Assembly: GCA_902553945.1 (NCBI GenBank)
Contig: CACDMT010000014.1
Span: forward strand, 1 to 34,003
Source of the DNA: an uncultured Alphaproteobacteria bacterium
GTDB taxonomy: Bacteria > Pseudomonadota > Alphaproteobacteria > HIMB59 > GCA-002718135
Reading direction: 5' to 3'
DNA: 34,003 bases
Both the position numbers and the translations under genes were made by a program. The notes beneath the pieces are model-generated. The model was not told the origin of the DNA. It searched no databases and saw nothing but the letters and a program-made list of their open reading frames with translations. Within the stretch, counting starts at the first letter, position 1. The number at the start of each line of letters is the position of its first letter. This document shows positions 26,692 to 34,003 of the stretch, piece after piece.

Positions 26692-26709
26692 TAGTTATCT
26701 TATTTTAAG

Positions 26710-28110
26710 ATGACAAATATTATAACCAGATTTGCGCCTTCACCAACTGGAAACCTTCATATTGGAAGTGCCAGAACTGCTCTTATTAATTATATAGTTA
26801 GTCAACAAAATCCATCATCAAAATTTTATATTAGAATTGAAGATACTGATAAAGCAAGGTCTAAATCTGAATTCACTACTAATATTCTTGAGGGATTAAA
26901 ATGGCTAGATATCAAATGGGATAGTGAAATACAAATACAATCAGAAAGAGTAAAAAGACACCAAAATGTTGCTTTTGATTTATTGAAAAATAATTTTGCT
27001 TACAAATGTATTTGCTCAGAAGAAAAACTAAATAGTCAAAGAAAATTAATTAAAAAAAATAAAAATATATCAAAAAAAATATGCACTGAATGTAAAAATG
27101 ATAATGAAATTCAAAAATTATCTGATGGATTTGTTGTTAGAATTAAATTGCCTGATCAAGGTGAAGTAAATATTGATGATCAAATTCAGGGAAATATTAT
27201 TGTTAAAAATAAGGAATTAGATGATTTTATCATATTAAGACAAGACATGTCTCCAACTTATATGTTATCAGTTGTTGTTGATGATAATGATCTTAAAGTA
27301 AACTTTATTATCAGAGGTGATGATCATTTAAACAATACATTTAGACAGTATTATATATATAAATATTTAAATTGGAATTTTCCGAAATATGCACATATTC
27401 CTTTAATACATGGAGAAGACGGATCAAAATTATCTAAAAGACATGGTGCAGTTGATATATTAGAATTTAAAAAAAATGGGTATTTAAAAGATGCAATTAT
27501 AAATAATCTTATCTTACTTGGATGGTCACCTGGTAATGAAAGTGAAATAATTGAAATTAATGAAATAATAAAGAATTTTAAAATTTATAAATTATCTAAA
27601 TCATCAAGTATATTTAGTTATAAAAAATTAAATTTTTTTAATAACTACTACCTGAGAAAAGAAAATGGATTAGAAAAATTTATAGATTTTTGCATAAATA
27701 ATGAAAAACTTAAATTTTTTTTTATTAAACATGAAAATAAAATGAAAACAATTTTTCAAGTTTATAAAAAGGAGTTAAATAATTTTAATGAAATATCAGA
27801 TATTGTAAATGTGTATTTTGACAAAGATTATAAATATAATCATAAAGAAAAATTTAGTAAGGATTTTGATATTTTATTTAGTGATTTTAAGAAAAATATA
27901 TCAAATATACAAAGATGGGATAAAGAAATTATTGAAAAAACTATTACAAATTTCATTAAAGAGAAGAAAATTAAATTTCCAATCATAGGAAAACCAATAA
28001 GATTTTTATTAATTAATTCATACCAAGGCCCTTCAATTTCTGATATATTAGTTATTTTAGGCAAAAAAGATTCAATAGATAGATTAAATCAATATATAGA
28101 AAAAGTATAA
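26710..28110 (+). CDS. gltX: Glutamyl-tRNA synthetase
   Basis: A 466-residue class I synthetase. The HIGH-type motif is HIGS (17-20) in [17 protein letters not shown]; the KMSKS-type loop is KLSKR (240-244) in [11 protein letters not shown]. Four cysteines in a zinc-type arrangement, C100/C102 (CICS) and C125/C128 (CTEC), occupy the SWIM-like insertion seen in zinc-binding GluRS proteins. The anticodon-binding C-terminal region is very Lys/Ile/Asn-rich. Alphaproteobacteria often have two GltX paralogues, one of which charges tRNA-Gln for amidation; which type this is cannot be fixed here. It starts 18 bases after lexA and ends 2 bases before gltA. Confidence 0.96.
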   Translation: MTNIITRFAPSPTGNLHIGSARTALINYIVSQQNPSSKFYIRIEDTDKARSKSEFTTNILEGLKWLDIKWDSEIQIQSERVKRHQNVAFDLLKNNFAYKCICSEEKLNSQRKLIKKNKNISKKICTECKNDNEIQKLSDGFVVRIKLPDQGEVNIDDQIQGNIIVKNKELDDFIILRQDMSPTYMLSVVVDDNDLKVNFIIRGDDHLNNTFRQYYIYKYLNWNFPKYAHIPLIHGEDGSKLSKRHGAVDILEFKKNGYLKDAIINNLILLGWSPGNESEIIEINEIIKNFKIYKLSKSSSIFSYKKLNFFNNYYLRKENGLEKFIDFCINNEKLKFFFIKHENKMKTIFQVYKKELNNFNEISDIVNVYFDKDYKYNHKEKFSKDFDILFSDFKKNISNIQRWDKEIIEKTITNFIKEKKIKFPIIGKPIRFLLINSYQGPSISDILVILGKKDSIDRLNQYIEKV

Positions 28111-28112
28111 TT

Positions 28113-29468
28113 ATGGCTGATTACGAAGATAATAAAACAGATAAAATACAATTTACTCTCTTTAATAATGAAACTGGTAAATCATATCAGATTCCAGTTA
28201 TTGAAAGTAAGGAAGGTCCTAATGTTCTTGATATTAGAAAATTATATGAAGAAACTGGTTTATTTACTTTTGATCCAGGATTTACTTCTACTGCTTCTTG
28301 TGAGTCAGGAATTACATACATAGATGGTAATAAAGGAATACTGCGTCACAGAGGATATGATATTCATGATCTTGCTTTAAAAAGTGATTTTCTAGAAGTT
28401 TGTTATTTATTGTTACATGGCGAGCTACCATCTCCAGAAGATAAAAAGAAATTTAATGAGGTTATTACAAACCATACAATGCTTCATGAACAATTAGTTT
28501 ACCTTTATAGAGGATTTAGGCGAGATGCACACCCAATGGCTATTATGGTAGGGGTTGTGGGAGCACTATCTGCTTTTTATCATGATAGCACTGACTTTTC
28601 TGATCTAAATCAAAGAATGATTGCATGTCATAGATTAATTGCAAAAATTCCAACTATTGGTGCCATGGCATATAAATATTCAATAGGGCAACCATTTGTG
28701 TATCCTCGTAATGACCTTTCTTATGCTGAGAATTTTTTATACATGACATTTTCAGTACCAACTGTAGATTTTAAAATTAGCCCAAAGATTGTAAAAGCTA
28801 TGGATAGATTTTTTATGTTACATGCAGATCATGAGCAGAACGCATCAACTTCTACTGTACGTTTGGCCGGATCTTCAGGAGCAAATCCATTTGCATGCAT
28901 AGCAGCAGGTATAGCATCATTATGGGGTCCTGCACATGGCGGTGCAAATGAGGCTGTAATAAAAATGTTAGAGGAGATTGGTGATATTTCGAATATTCAA
29001 AGATTTATAGATAAAGCAAAAGATAAAAATGATCCATTTAGACTTATGGGATTTGGACATAGAGTTTATAAAAATTATGACCCAAGAGCTACAGTTATGA
29101 AAGAAAGTGCTCATGAGGTTTTAGAAGAATTAAATAAGTTAGATGATCCATTATTAAAAATTGCTATAGAGTTAGAAAAAATTGCATTAAAAGATGAATA
29201 CTTCATTGAAAAAAAATTATTTCCAAATGTTGATTTTTACTCTGGAATAATATTAAAAGCACTTGGCTTCCCAACAAGTATGTTTACTGTTTTATTTGCT
29301 ATAGGAAGAACGGTAGGATGGATTTCTCAATGGAAAGAAATGATAGAAGACCCAATAAATAAAATTGGAAGGCCAAGACAACTATATACTGGATATCATT
29401 CTAGAGAATATCAAATTGAAGCATCAAGAGAGAAAAAATCAATTTTTAATTGGCTTTGGAAAAAATAA
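28113..29468 (+). CDS. gltA: Citrate synthase (type I/II, hexameric bacterial form)
   Basis: 451 residues. It condenses acetyl-CoA and oxaloacetate. The catalytic triad is in place: H275 in [10 protein letters not shown]316 in GFGHRVYK and D374 in [17 protein letters not shown] (235-245) is the conserved substrate-binding stretch. An N-terminal beta-domain (about 1-50, with [10 protein letters not shown] and [11 protein letters not shown]) is typical of Gram-negative hexameric, NADH-sensitive enzymes. It is near-coupled to gltX. The stop codon directly abuts that of the convergent lpxB with no spacer. Confidence 0.97.
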   Translation: MADYEDNKTDKIQFTLFNNETGKSYQIPVIESKEGPNVLDIRKLYEETGLFTFDPGFTSTASCESGITYIDGNKGILRHRGYDIHDLALKSDFLEVCYLLLHGELPSPEDKKKFNEVITNHTMLHEQLVYLYRGFRRDAHPMAIMVGVVGALSAFYHDSTDFSDLNQRMIACHRLIAKIPTIGAMAYKYSIGQPFVYPRNDLSYAENFLYMTFSVPTVDFKISPKIVKAMDRFFMLHADHEQNASTSTVRLAGSSGANPFACIAAGIASLWGPAHGGANEAVIKMLEEIGDISNIQRFIDKAKDKNDPFRLMGFGHRVYKNYDPRATVMKESAHEVLEELNKLDDPLLKIAIELEKIALKDEYFIEKKLFPNVDFYSGIILKALGFPTSMFTVLFAIGRTVGWISQWKEMIEDPINKIGRPRQLYTGYHSREYQIEASREKKSIFNWLWKK

Positions 29469-30590
29469 TTAAATAAGTGATAAAATTCGCTTAACACTAA
29501 CATCATAAGGGCTATATTCAGATTGAACTTTAGATATTGTATTATTGATATTGTCTATTTGTTCGTTTCTTAGTTTTTCATTATTAATTAGATCTTCAAA
29601 AGTATTTATTAATTTTTTATTATTTAAATTAGAATTAACTATTTCTGGTATGATCATTTTTTTACTAATAATATTAAGTAAACATGCATATTTAACCTTA
29701 ACAAAAAATTTCAAGATTAATTCAGTAAAATAATTCAGTTTATATATTACAATTTGAGGAATATTTCTTTTAGCAATTTCTAAACTTGCAGTTCCTGAGC
29801 ATGTAATACTAATAAAAACATTATCATAATATTCATCAAATTTATCAATCTCACATGATATAATAGTTTGAGTTTGCCAGTTACTAGTTTTGTTTCTTAG
29901 TATTTTAACGAGATGTGGTAATGTGGGTATAAATATTATCCATTTAAGATTATTTGAATCAATGTATTTTTCAATTAAATCAAAATATTTAAATAATTTA
30001 TTAATTTCATTTTCCCTACTACCAGGTAAAAAAGATATATATTTATAGTTATTCTTTTGTGTTCTTTTTTTTATGTGAAAAATTGGATGCCCAATGAAAG
30101 TAGAAGAAAAATTTGGAAATTGAAAATATTTTTTTTCAAAATCAAATAAAAGAAATATCTCATTGTATAATTGGGCAAATTTTTTTGCTCTATTTTTTCT
30201 CCAAGCCCATACAGTAGGTGCTACAATCTGAATAATTTTTTTTGTATATTTGTTATTTCTTAAAGATTTTACTAAATTGTAATTAAAATCAGGTGAATCA
30301 ATACAAATTATTAAATCATAATTATTTTGTAAAATTTGATTTTTTAAAAATTTTATCATTTTTATGTATTTTGAAAGAGATAAAATAATTTCGACTATAC
30401 CAATTGATTTAAATTCAGAAATATCATAAAATTTATTATTTATAAATTTCTCAGATTGTTTACCGCACACGCCGTCTATGTTAATATGATCTAAATTTAA
30501 TCTAGATAAAATGTTATAACAAATATTTTCTCCTGACTGCTCTGTACAACAAATAAAAATATTTTTTTTATTCAAATTAAATCCATACAC
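29469..30590 (-). CDS. lpxB: Lipid-A-disaccharide synthase
   Basis: 373 residues from a GTG at 30590. A TTG at 30575 (MNKKNIFICC...) would overlap the lpxI stop as TTGA and fits the usual N-terminus better; the in-frame TAA at 30605-30603 bars a longer form. LpxB joins lipid X to UDP-2,3-diacylglucosamine. Motifs seen are CTEQSGE near the N-terminus (in place of the usual AGEASGD), ICIDSPDFN, APTVWAWRKNRAKK, FIGHPIF, LPGSRENEI and CSGTASLE. Unlike the canonical form, the first motif begins with Cys-Cys. It is the last gene of the lipid A run and its stop touches that of gltA. Confidence 0.93.
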   Translation of the reverse strand: MYGFNLNKKNIFICCTEQSGENICYNILSRLNLDHINIDGVCGKQSEKFINNKFYDISEFKSIGIVEIILSLSKYIKMIKFLKNQILQNNYDLIICIDSPDFNYNLVKSLRNNKYTKKIIQIVAPTVWAWRKNRAKKFAQLYNEIFLLFDFEKKYFQFPNFSSTFIGHPIFHIKKRTQKNNYKYISFLPGSRENEINKLFKYFDLIEKYIDSNNLKWIIFIPTLPHLVKILRNKTSNWQTQTIISCEIDKFDEYYDNVFISITCSGTASLEIAKRNIPQIVIYKLNYFTELILKFFVKVKYACLLNIISKKMIIPEIVNSNLNNKKLINTFEDLINNEKLRNEQIDNINNTISKVQSEYSPYDVSVKRILSLI

Positions 30591-31387
30591 GCTATAAAAA
30601 TTTTATTTTTATTTGCATAGTCTCTTACTTTATCTTTATTTATTATTAGGCACTTATCTTTTTCTAAAAAAATACCTTCATATTTAAATTTTTTAATACT
30701 TTTAATAGTTTCTAAACCTATTAATGGTATGTCAATTAAATTACTCTGATTTTTTTTTGTAAATTTTAACAATATTCCTTTATCACCTTTTCTTTTATAA
30801 TAACTGCATCTTTCTATCAAATTATCTGTTCCTTCTATTCCTTCCAAACCTAAAACAAGTTGATTTTGTATAATAATTGATTGACCAACATCCATATTTT
30901 TATAATATTTATAAATTGACTTAGCTTTTATAAAATTTTTATTTGCATAAATTGATGGCTTATAGGATGTTAAAATATTTTCAGTTGAAAAAAGATCAGA
31001 GCAATATTTAGTCCAATTAAAAAATTTAAAACCTTTATTTTCCAAGTATTTTTTTATAGAAACTAATAAATTATTATCACCCTTATTTTCTAATAATAAT
31101 TCCTTTGCAAGTTTAATTGTTTCTAAATCAAATCCAATATCTTTAATACTAGGTCTTTTAATACTTCCTGCAAAAATAATTTTATCTATTTTATTCTTAT
31201 TCAAAATATTGATAATTTTTTTAATGGAAATTTTATCTATATTAATATATTTTTCTTTTTCATAAATTTTTTTATTTGTAATTGAATTTAGTAGCAAAAA
31301 AGTGATATCAAAATTTTTTTTCATTAATGTCTTACCAATGTATATTGGCAAATTACCATCGCCTGAAATTAAACCTATTTTATTCAT
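30572..31387 (-). CDS. lpxI: UDP-2,3-diacylglucosamine diphosphatase LpxI
   Basis: 271 residues of the LpxI (DUF1009) family, which makes lipid X (2,3-diacylglucosamine 1-phosphate) from UDP-2,3-diacylglucosamine and replaces LpxH in alphaproteobacteria. The N-terminus IGLISGDGNLPIYIG and the C-terminal half (VGQSIIIQNQLVLGLEGIEGTDNLI, here read in two parts around VLGLEG and EGTDNLIER) are diagnostic. Further support comes from GIEGTDNLI followed by KGILLKF. It starts inside the end of lpxA (8-base overlap) and overlaps lpxB. The lpxA-lpxI-lpxB order is the usual one. Confidence 0.93.
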   Translation of the reverse strand: MNKIGLISGDGNLPIYIGKTLMKKNFDITFLLLNSITNKKIYEKEKYINIDKISIKKIINILNKNKIDKIIFAGSIKRPSIKDIGFDLETIKLAKELLLENKGDNNLLVSIKKYLENKGFKFFNWTKYCSDLFSTENILTSYKPSIYANKNFIKAKSIYKYYKNMDVGQSIIIQNQLVLGLEGIEGTDNLIERCSYYKRKGDKGILLKFTKKNQSNLIDIPLIGLETIKSIKKFKYEGIFLEKDKCLIINKDKVRDYANKNKIFIACMDLI

Positions 31388-32165
31388 TATCTAAAATACA
31401 TATTCCTCTTTTTGGATTATCTTTTATAAAGTTTAATATTTCTTTTATTTCTTCTATGGCCATATCATCAGACTTTATATTTGAGATATTATCAAAAATA
31501 GTATTTTTTTTATCAAAAATAATTTTAATGACTTTGTTAATCTTGTTTATAGAGCGTGAATTTAAACCTTTTCTTTTTAACCCAATTAAATTAATACCTT
31601 TTAAATTTTCTCTTATGCCAATATAAAGCCCATAGGGGATAATATCTTTCTCTACTCCACTCATACCCCCTATCATTGCATATTTTCCTATTCTAACAAA
31701 TTGGTGTACTGCTGAGTTACCCCCTAGAATAGCATTTTTATCAATTTCAACATGACCTGCCAATGTTGCATTGTTTGCTAAAATAACATTAGATTTTATT
31801 TTACAATCATGTGCTATATGTGAACCAACCATAAATAAACAATTATCATCTATAATTGTTTCCAATCCTCCACCTTCTGTGCCTGGATTTACTGTAACAT
31901 TTTCTCTAAATGTATTTTTATTTCCAATAATTAAATAAGATTTTTCATTATTAAATTTTAAATCTTGAGGATTAGAACCAATAGAAGAAAATGGATAAAA
32001 AACATTATTATCTGCTATTTTTGTATTACCAGTAATTGAAACATGTGAAATGAAATTATTGTTCTTACCAATAATAACATTTTCACCTACTACACAGTAA
32101 GGACCTATAGTTGTTGTTGAATCAATTTTTGCATTTTTAGAAATAATAGCAGTATGATGAATCAT
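31380..32165 (-). CDS. lpxA: UDP-N-acetylglucosamine acyltransferase
   Basis: 261 residues: a left-handed beta-helix of hexapeptide repeats (about 1-190) with a C-terminal helical domain. The catalytic His is H119 in GSHIAHDC. Supporting motifs are SIGSNPQDLKF (61-71), the RENVTVNPGTEGG loop and HQFVRIGKYAMIGGMSGV. It adds the first 3-hydroxyacyl chain to UDP-GlcNAc, the committed step for lipid A. It follows fabZ after a 55-base A/T-rich spacer that contains a short direct repeat, and overlaps lpxI by 8 bases. Confidence 0.97.
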   Translation of the reverse strand: MIHHTAIISKNAKIDSTTTIGPYCVVGENVIIGKNNNFISHVSITGNTKIADNNVFYPFSSIGSNPQDLKFNNEKSYLIIGNKNTFRENVTVNPGTEGGGLETIIDDNCLFMVGSHIAHDCKIKSNVILANNATLAGHVEIDKNAILGGNSAVHQFVRIGKYAMIGGMSGVEKDIIPYGLYIGIRENLKGINLIGLKRKGLNSRSINKINKVIKIIFDKKNTIFDNISNIKSDDMAIEEIKEILNFIKDNPKRGICILDNE

Positions 32166-32171
32166 AAAAAT

Positions 32172-32213
32172 TTAATAAATTATTAAAATTAATTATAAAT
32201 TAATAAATTATTA
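32172..32213. repeat. Short direct repeat between fabZ and lpxA
   Basis: TTAATAAATTATTA occurs twice, at 32172-32185 and 32200-32213, 28 bases apart start to start. The unit is also nearly self-complementary. In such A/T-rich spacer DNA this could be chance. The spacer is one of the few larger gaps in the lipid A run. Confidence 0.4.
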
Positions 32214-32220
32214 CAAACTA

Positions 32221-32655
32221 TTACTGATGTGTAATCATAGCTGAAAATTCAGCTTCGCTTAATTTTAAATCATTTCTTGATGCTATACCCGAAAATTTAT
32301 ATACGTCTTTTACCTTATTTATAAGTTTAACTTCAAAAAAAACTTTAAAATTTGGAAGAATAGGTCTTCTAAATTTTGCTTTATTAACACTCATAAATAA
32401 AACTGATTTATCTTTCTTAAGCTTTAATTCATTTGAAACAACTATACCTGCTGTTTGAGCCATAGCTTCAACAATTATCACTCCTGGAACAATTGGATTA
32501 TTTGGGAAATGCCCTTCAAAAAAATATTCATTCTCAGAAAATAATTTAAATGATTTACCATGAATGCCTGGTTGAATGATTTCACATTCATCAACAAATA
32601 AAAAAGGATGCCTATGAGGAATTAATTCCTTAATTTTATCAATATTTATTATCAT
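32221..32655 (-). CDS. fabZ: 3-hydroxyacyl-ACP dehydratase FabZ
   Basis: A 144-residue hot-dog-fold enzyme. The catalytic pair is H49 (EGHFPNNPIVPG) and E63 (VIIVEAMAQ), the same numbering as in well-studied FabZ proteins. IPHRHPFLFVD (12-22) is the family's N-terminal motif. It dehydrates 3-hydroxyacyl-ACP in fatty acid synthesis and, next to lpxA and lpxD, competes for the same 3-hydroxyacyl-ACP pool that acylates lipid A. The ATG overlaps the lpxD stop by four bases (ATGA). Confidence 0.97.
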   Translation of the reverse strand: MIINIDKIKELIPHRHPFLFVDECEIIQPGIHGKSFKLFSENEYFFEGHFPNNPIVPGVIIVEAMAQTAGIVVSNELKLKKDKSVLFMSVNKAKFRRPILPNFKVFFEVKLINKVKDVYKFSGIASRNDLKLSEAEFSAMITHQ

Positions 32656-33644
32656 TTAATTTTGTTTATACTGATTATTTCACGTTTCCACTTTTTAATA
32701 TCTTTTGCAGGAAAACCAGCAACAATCATGTTATCAGGAATATTTTTTGTAACTCCACTTTTTGCCGCAATAGTAACATTATTTCCAATTTTTAAATGAC
32801 CTGCAATTCCAGCTTGACCTCCAATTTTAATAAAGTCTCCAATATTTGTACTTCCAGCTATACCTACTTGAGCTGCTATAATTGCATGTTTTCCTATAAT
32901 AACATTATGCGCTATTTGTATTAAATTATCAAGATATGAGTTTGCACCAATATGAGTTGACTCAAAAACAGCTCTATCAATAGTTGTATTTGAACCTATA
33001 TTACAATCATCATCTATAATTACATTTCCATGATGAAATATTTTCCTTTTAGTTTCAGGATCAAAACCAAAACCAGGTCCACCAATTCTACATCCAGATT
33101 GAATAATGCAGTTTTGACCAATAACAGTATTAGATATAGAAGTATTATCTTGAATAGTAGACCCTTTTTTAATTATTACATTTGGACCTATGTTTGTATT
33201 TGAACCTATCGAAACATCTTCTTCAATTATAGCAGTAGAGTCAATAGTAACATTAGGAAATATTTTTACATTTTGATTAATTAATTTAGATTTTTTAAAA
33301 TCAATTTCATTAGACATAATTAAATTGGTATTTTTATCATTATTAAAAATTTCAGAAATACAAGCTAATGCATAGTAAGGATTGCTAACAATTATAGGAG
33401 AACAATTTTTTGGTAAATATTGTGCATATTCTTTTTTTATAAGACAAGCTTTAGCGATTGTTTTGGATAATTGATTTAAATATTTATCATTGGAAAAGAA
33501 TGATAATTCGTTATTATTTGCATTAGAGATACTGTTAATACCTGTAAAATCTTCATTTATATTAACTTGAGATTCTACAATTAAAGAATTGCTTTTTAAT
33601 GACTCAAGAATCTGTGAATATTTAATTTTTTTCAAAGCTATCAA
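32652..33644 (-). CDS. lpxD: UDP-3-O-acylglucosamine N-acyltransferase
   Basis: About 330 residues. The N-terminal uridine-binding domain (1-115) is followed by the left-handed beta-helix (about 120-310). Key features are the catalytic His H246 in LIQIAHNVIIG, GGPGFGFDP (188-196) in the acyl-chain region, and NTTIDRA. It adds the second 3-hydroxyacyl chain. There is no ATG at the 5' end: the only in-frame choices are TTG at 33644 or TTG at 33635 (which gives MKKIKYSQIL, slightly more family-like), and a TAA lies two codons upstream of the former. The gene starts inside the end of skp/ompH. Confidence 0.94.
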   Translation of the reverse strand: MIALKKIKYSQILESLKSNSLIVESQVNINEDFTGINSISNANNNELSFFSNDKYLNQLSKTIAKACLIKKEYAQYLPKNCSPIIVSNPYYALACISEIFNNDKNTNLIMSNEIDFKKSKLINQNVKIFPNVTIDSTAIIEEDVSIGSNTNIGPNVIIKKGSTIQDNTSISNTVIGQNCIIQSGCRIGGPGFGFDPETKRKIFHHGNVIIDDDCNIGSNTTIDRAVFESTHIGANSYLDNLIQIAHNVIIGKHAIIAAQVGIAGSTNIGDFIKIGGQAGIAGHLKIGNNVTIAAKSGVTKNIPDNMIVAGFPAKDIKKWKREIISINKIK

Positions 33645-34003
33645 ATTTTAATTCAAAAATAATTTTATTTAATTCAGTTTCAATATTATTAGTAATATTG
33701 ATATTATTAGATGCCATCAAGTAATTTGTTGAATTTAGTATTAAATCTATCTGATTTGCACTAGCATAATTTTCAATTATTTCAATGATTTCTTCAATAA
33801 TTATATTTCTTATAGATGAAATTTGATTTTGATAATGTAAATTATATTCATTAACATCATTCTCAAAATTTTGAAGTTTGATATTATAATTATCAATCAT
33901 ATTACTAATTTCATTATTACTTAAAATTACTTTTGAGGATTCAATTTCTTTTAATTGATTTTCTAAATTTTTCTCTTCTTGTTTAAGGGTGCTTTTATAT
34001 TTT
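33622..34003 (-). CDS. skp: Skp/OmpH-family periplasmic chaperone, C-terminal part (cut by window edge)
   Basis: The frame stays open from the TAA at 33622 to the right edge, giving at least 126 residues; the ATG at 33900 is internal, since the coding character continues upstream of it. The visible part is a charged coiled coil rich in Lys/Glu/Gln (KQEEKNLENQLKEIE near the edge), then a helical hairpin tip and a return segment IIEEIIEIIENYASANQIDLIL. This matches the OmpH/Skp domain, whose tail normally reads like 'A..(G)YdlVl'. Skp holds unfolded outer-membrane proteins in the periplasm. The signal peptide lies outside the window, and bamA would be expected beyond it. The position upstream of lpxD is canonical. 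Confidence 0.85.
   Translation of the reverse strand, partial: KYKSTLKQEEKNLENQLKEIESSKVILSNNEISNMIDNYNIKLQNFENDVNEYNLHYQNQISSIRNIIIEEIIEIIENYASANQIDLILNSTNYLMASNNINITNNIETELNKIIFELKFDSFEKN

Noticed and set aside
1-34003. tRNA, rRNA, CRISPR, insertion sequence, prophage, defence or secretion system
   Set aside because: All gaps are 71 bases or less and every gene is a recognisable core gene; no clover-leaf, repeat-spacer pattern, transposase, integrase or terminal inverted repeat was seen.

Overview
The window is ordinary, densely packed chromosome from a very AT-rich, Gram-negative alphaproteobacterium. By eye GC is well below 30%, with long A/T runs and heavy Lys/Asn/Ile use. Evidence for the lineage: the bifunctional IspDF fusion; PDH E1-beta carrying its own lipoyl domain; the NtrY/NtrX-TrkA-D-amino-acid-transaminase block; LpxI instead of LpxH; a GTTC-N7-GTTC type LexA operator; and the order tpiA-secG-pyrG-kdsA-eno-ftsB-pdhABC-lipA-coq10, followed across tpiA by ppiD-trpEGDC-moaC-lexA-gltX-gltA-lpxB-lpxI-lpxA-fabZ-lpxD-skp. 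Tiny intergenic gaps and many 1-20 nt overlaps suggest a streamlined free-living marine type (SAR11 or a similar AT-rich clade). The exact clade is inference.

Layout. 1-7609 (minus): ntrY-ntrX-trkA-dat-inositol monophosphatase-like-beta-hydroxyacid dehydrogenase-EamA transporter (cut by the left edge). 7681-9722 (plus): ispDF-pgpA-cinA C-domain, for isoprenoid precursors, phosphatidylglycerol and NMN recycling. 9714-19855 (minus): tpiA, secG, pyrG, kdsA, eno, ftsB, then pdhA-pdhB-pdhC-lipA-coq10. 19905-29468 (plus): ppiD-like, trpE-G-D-C, moaC, lexA, gltX, gltA. 29469-34003 (minus): skp/ompH (cut by the right edge), lpxD, fabZ, lpxA, lpxI, lpxB, the lipid A pathway.

The genes work as coherent blocks: pyruvate dehydrogenase with the enzyme that makes its lipoyl cofactor; lower glycolysis (tpiA, eno); the first part of tryptophan synthesis; citrate synthase next to glutamyl-tRNA synthetase; and the Raetz pathway up to lipid A disaccharide. 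Compared with the usual alphaproteobacterial order, several partners are absent where expected: lpd after pdhC, moeA after moaC, comEC after lexA, and hfq/hflX after dat.

I saw no tRNA, rRNA, CRISPR array, insertion sequence, prophage, toxin-antitoxin or defence system, and no gene-free stretch over 300 bases (the longest gap is about 71 bases). I do not see a novel system. The points most worth a second look are an NtrX whose AAA+ domain has lost the GAFTGA loop and the Walker B acids, a perfect LexA box abutting the corrected lexA start, recurrent promoters with almost no leader, and an orphan moaC.
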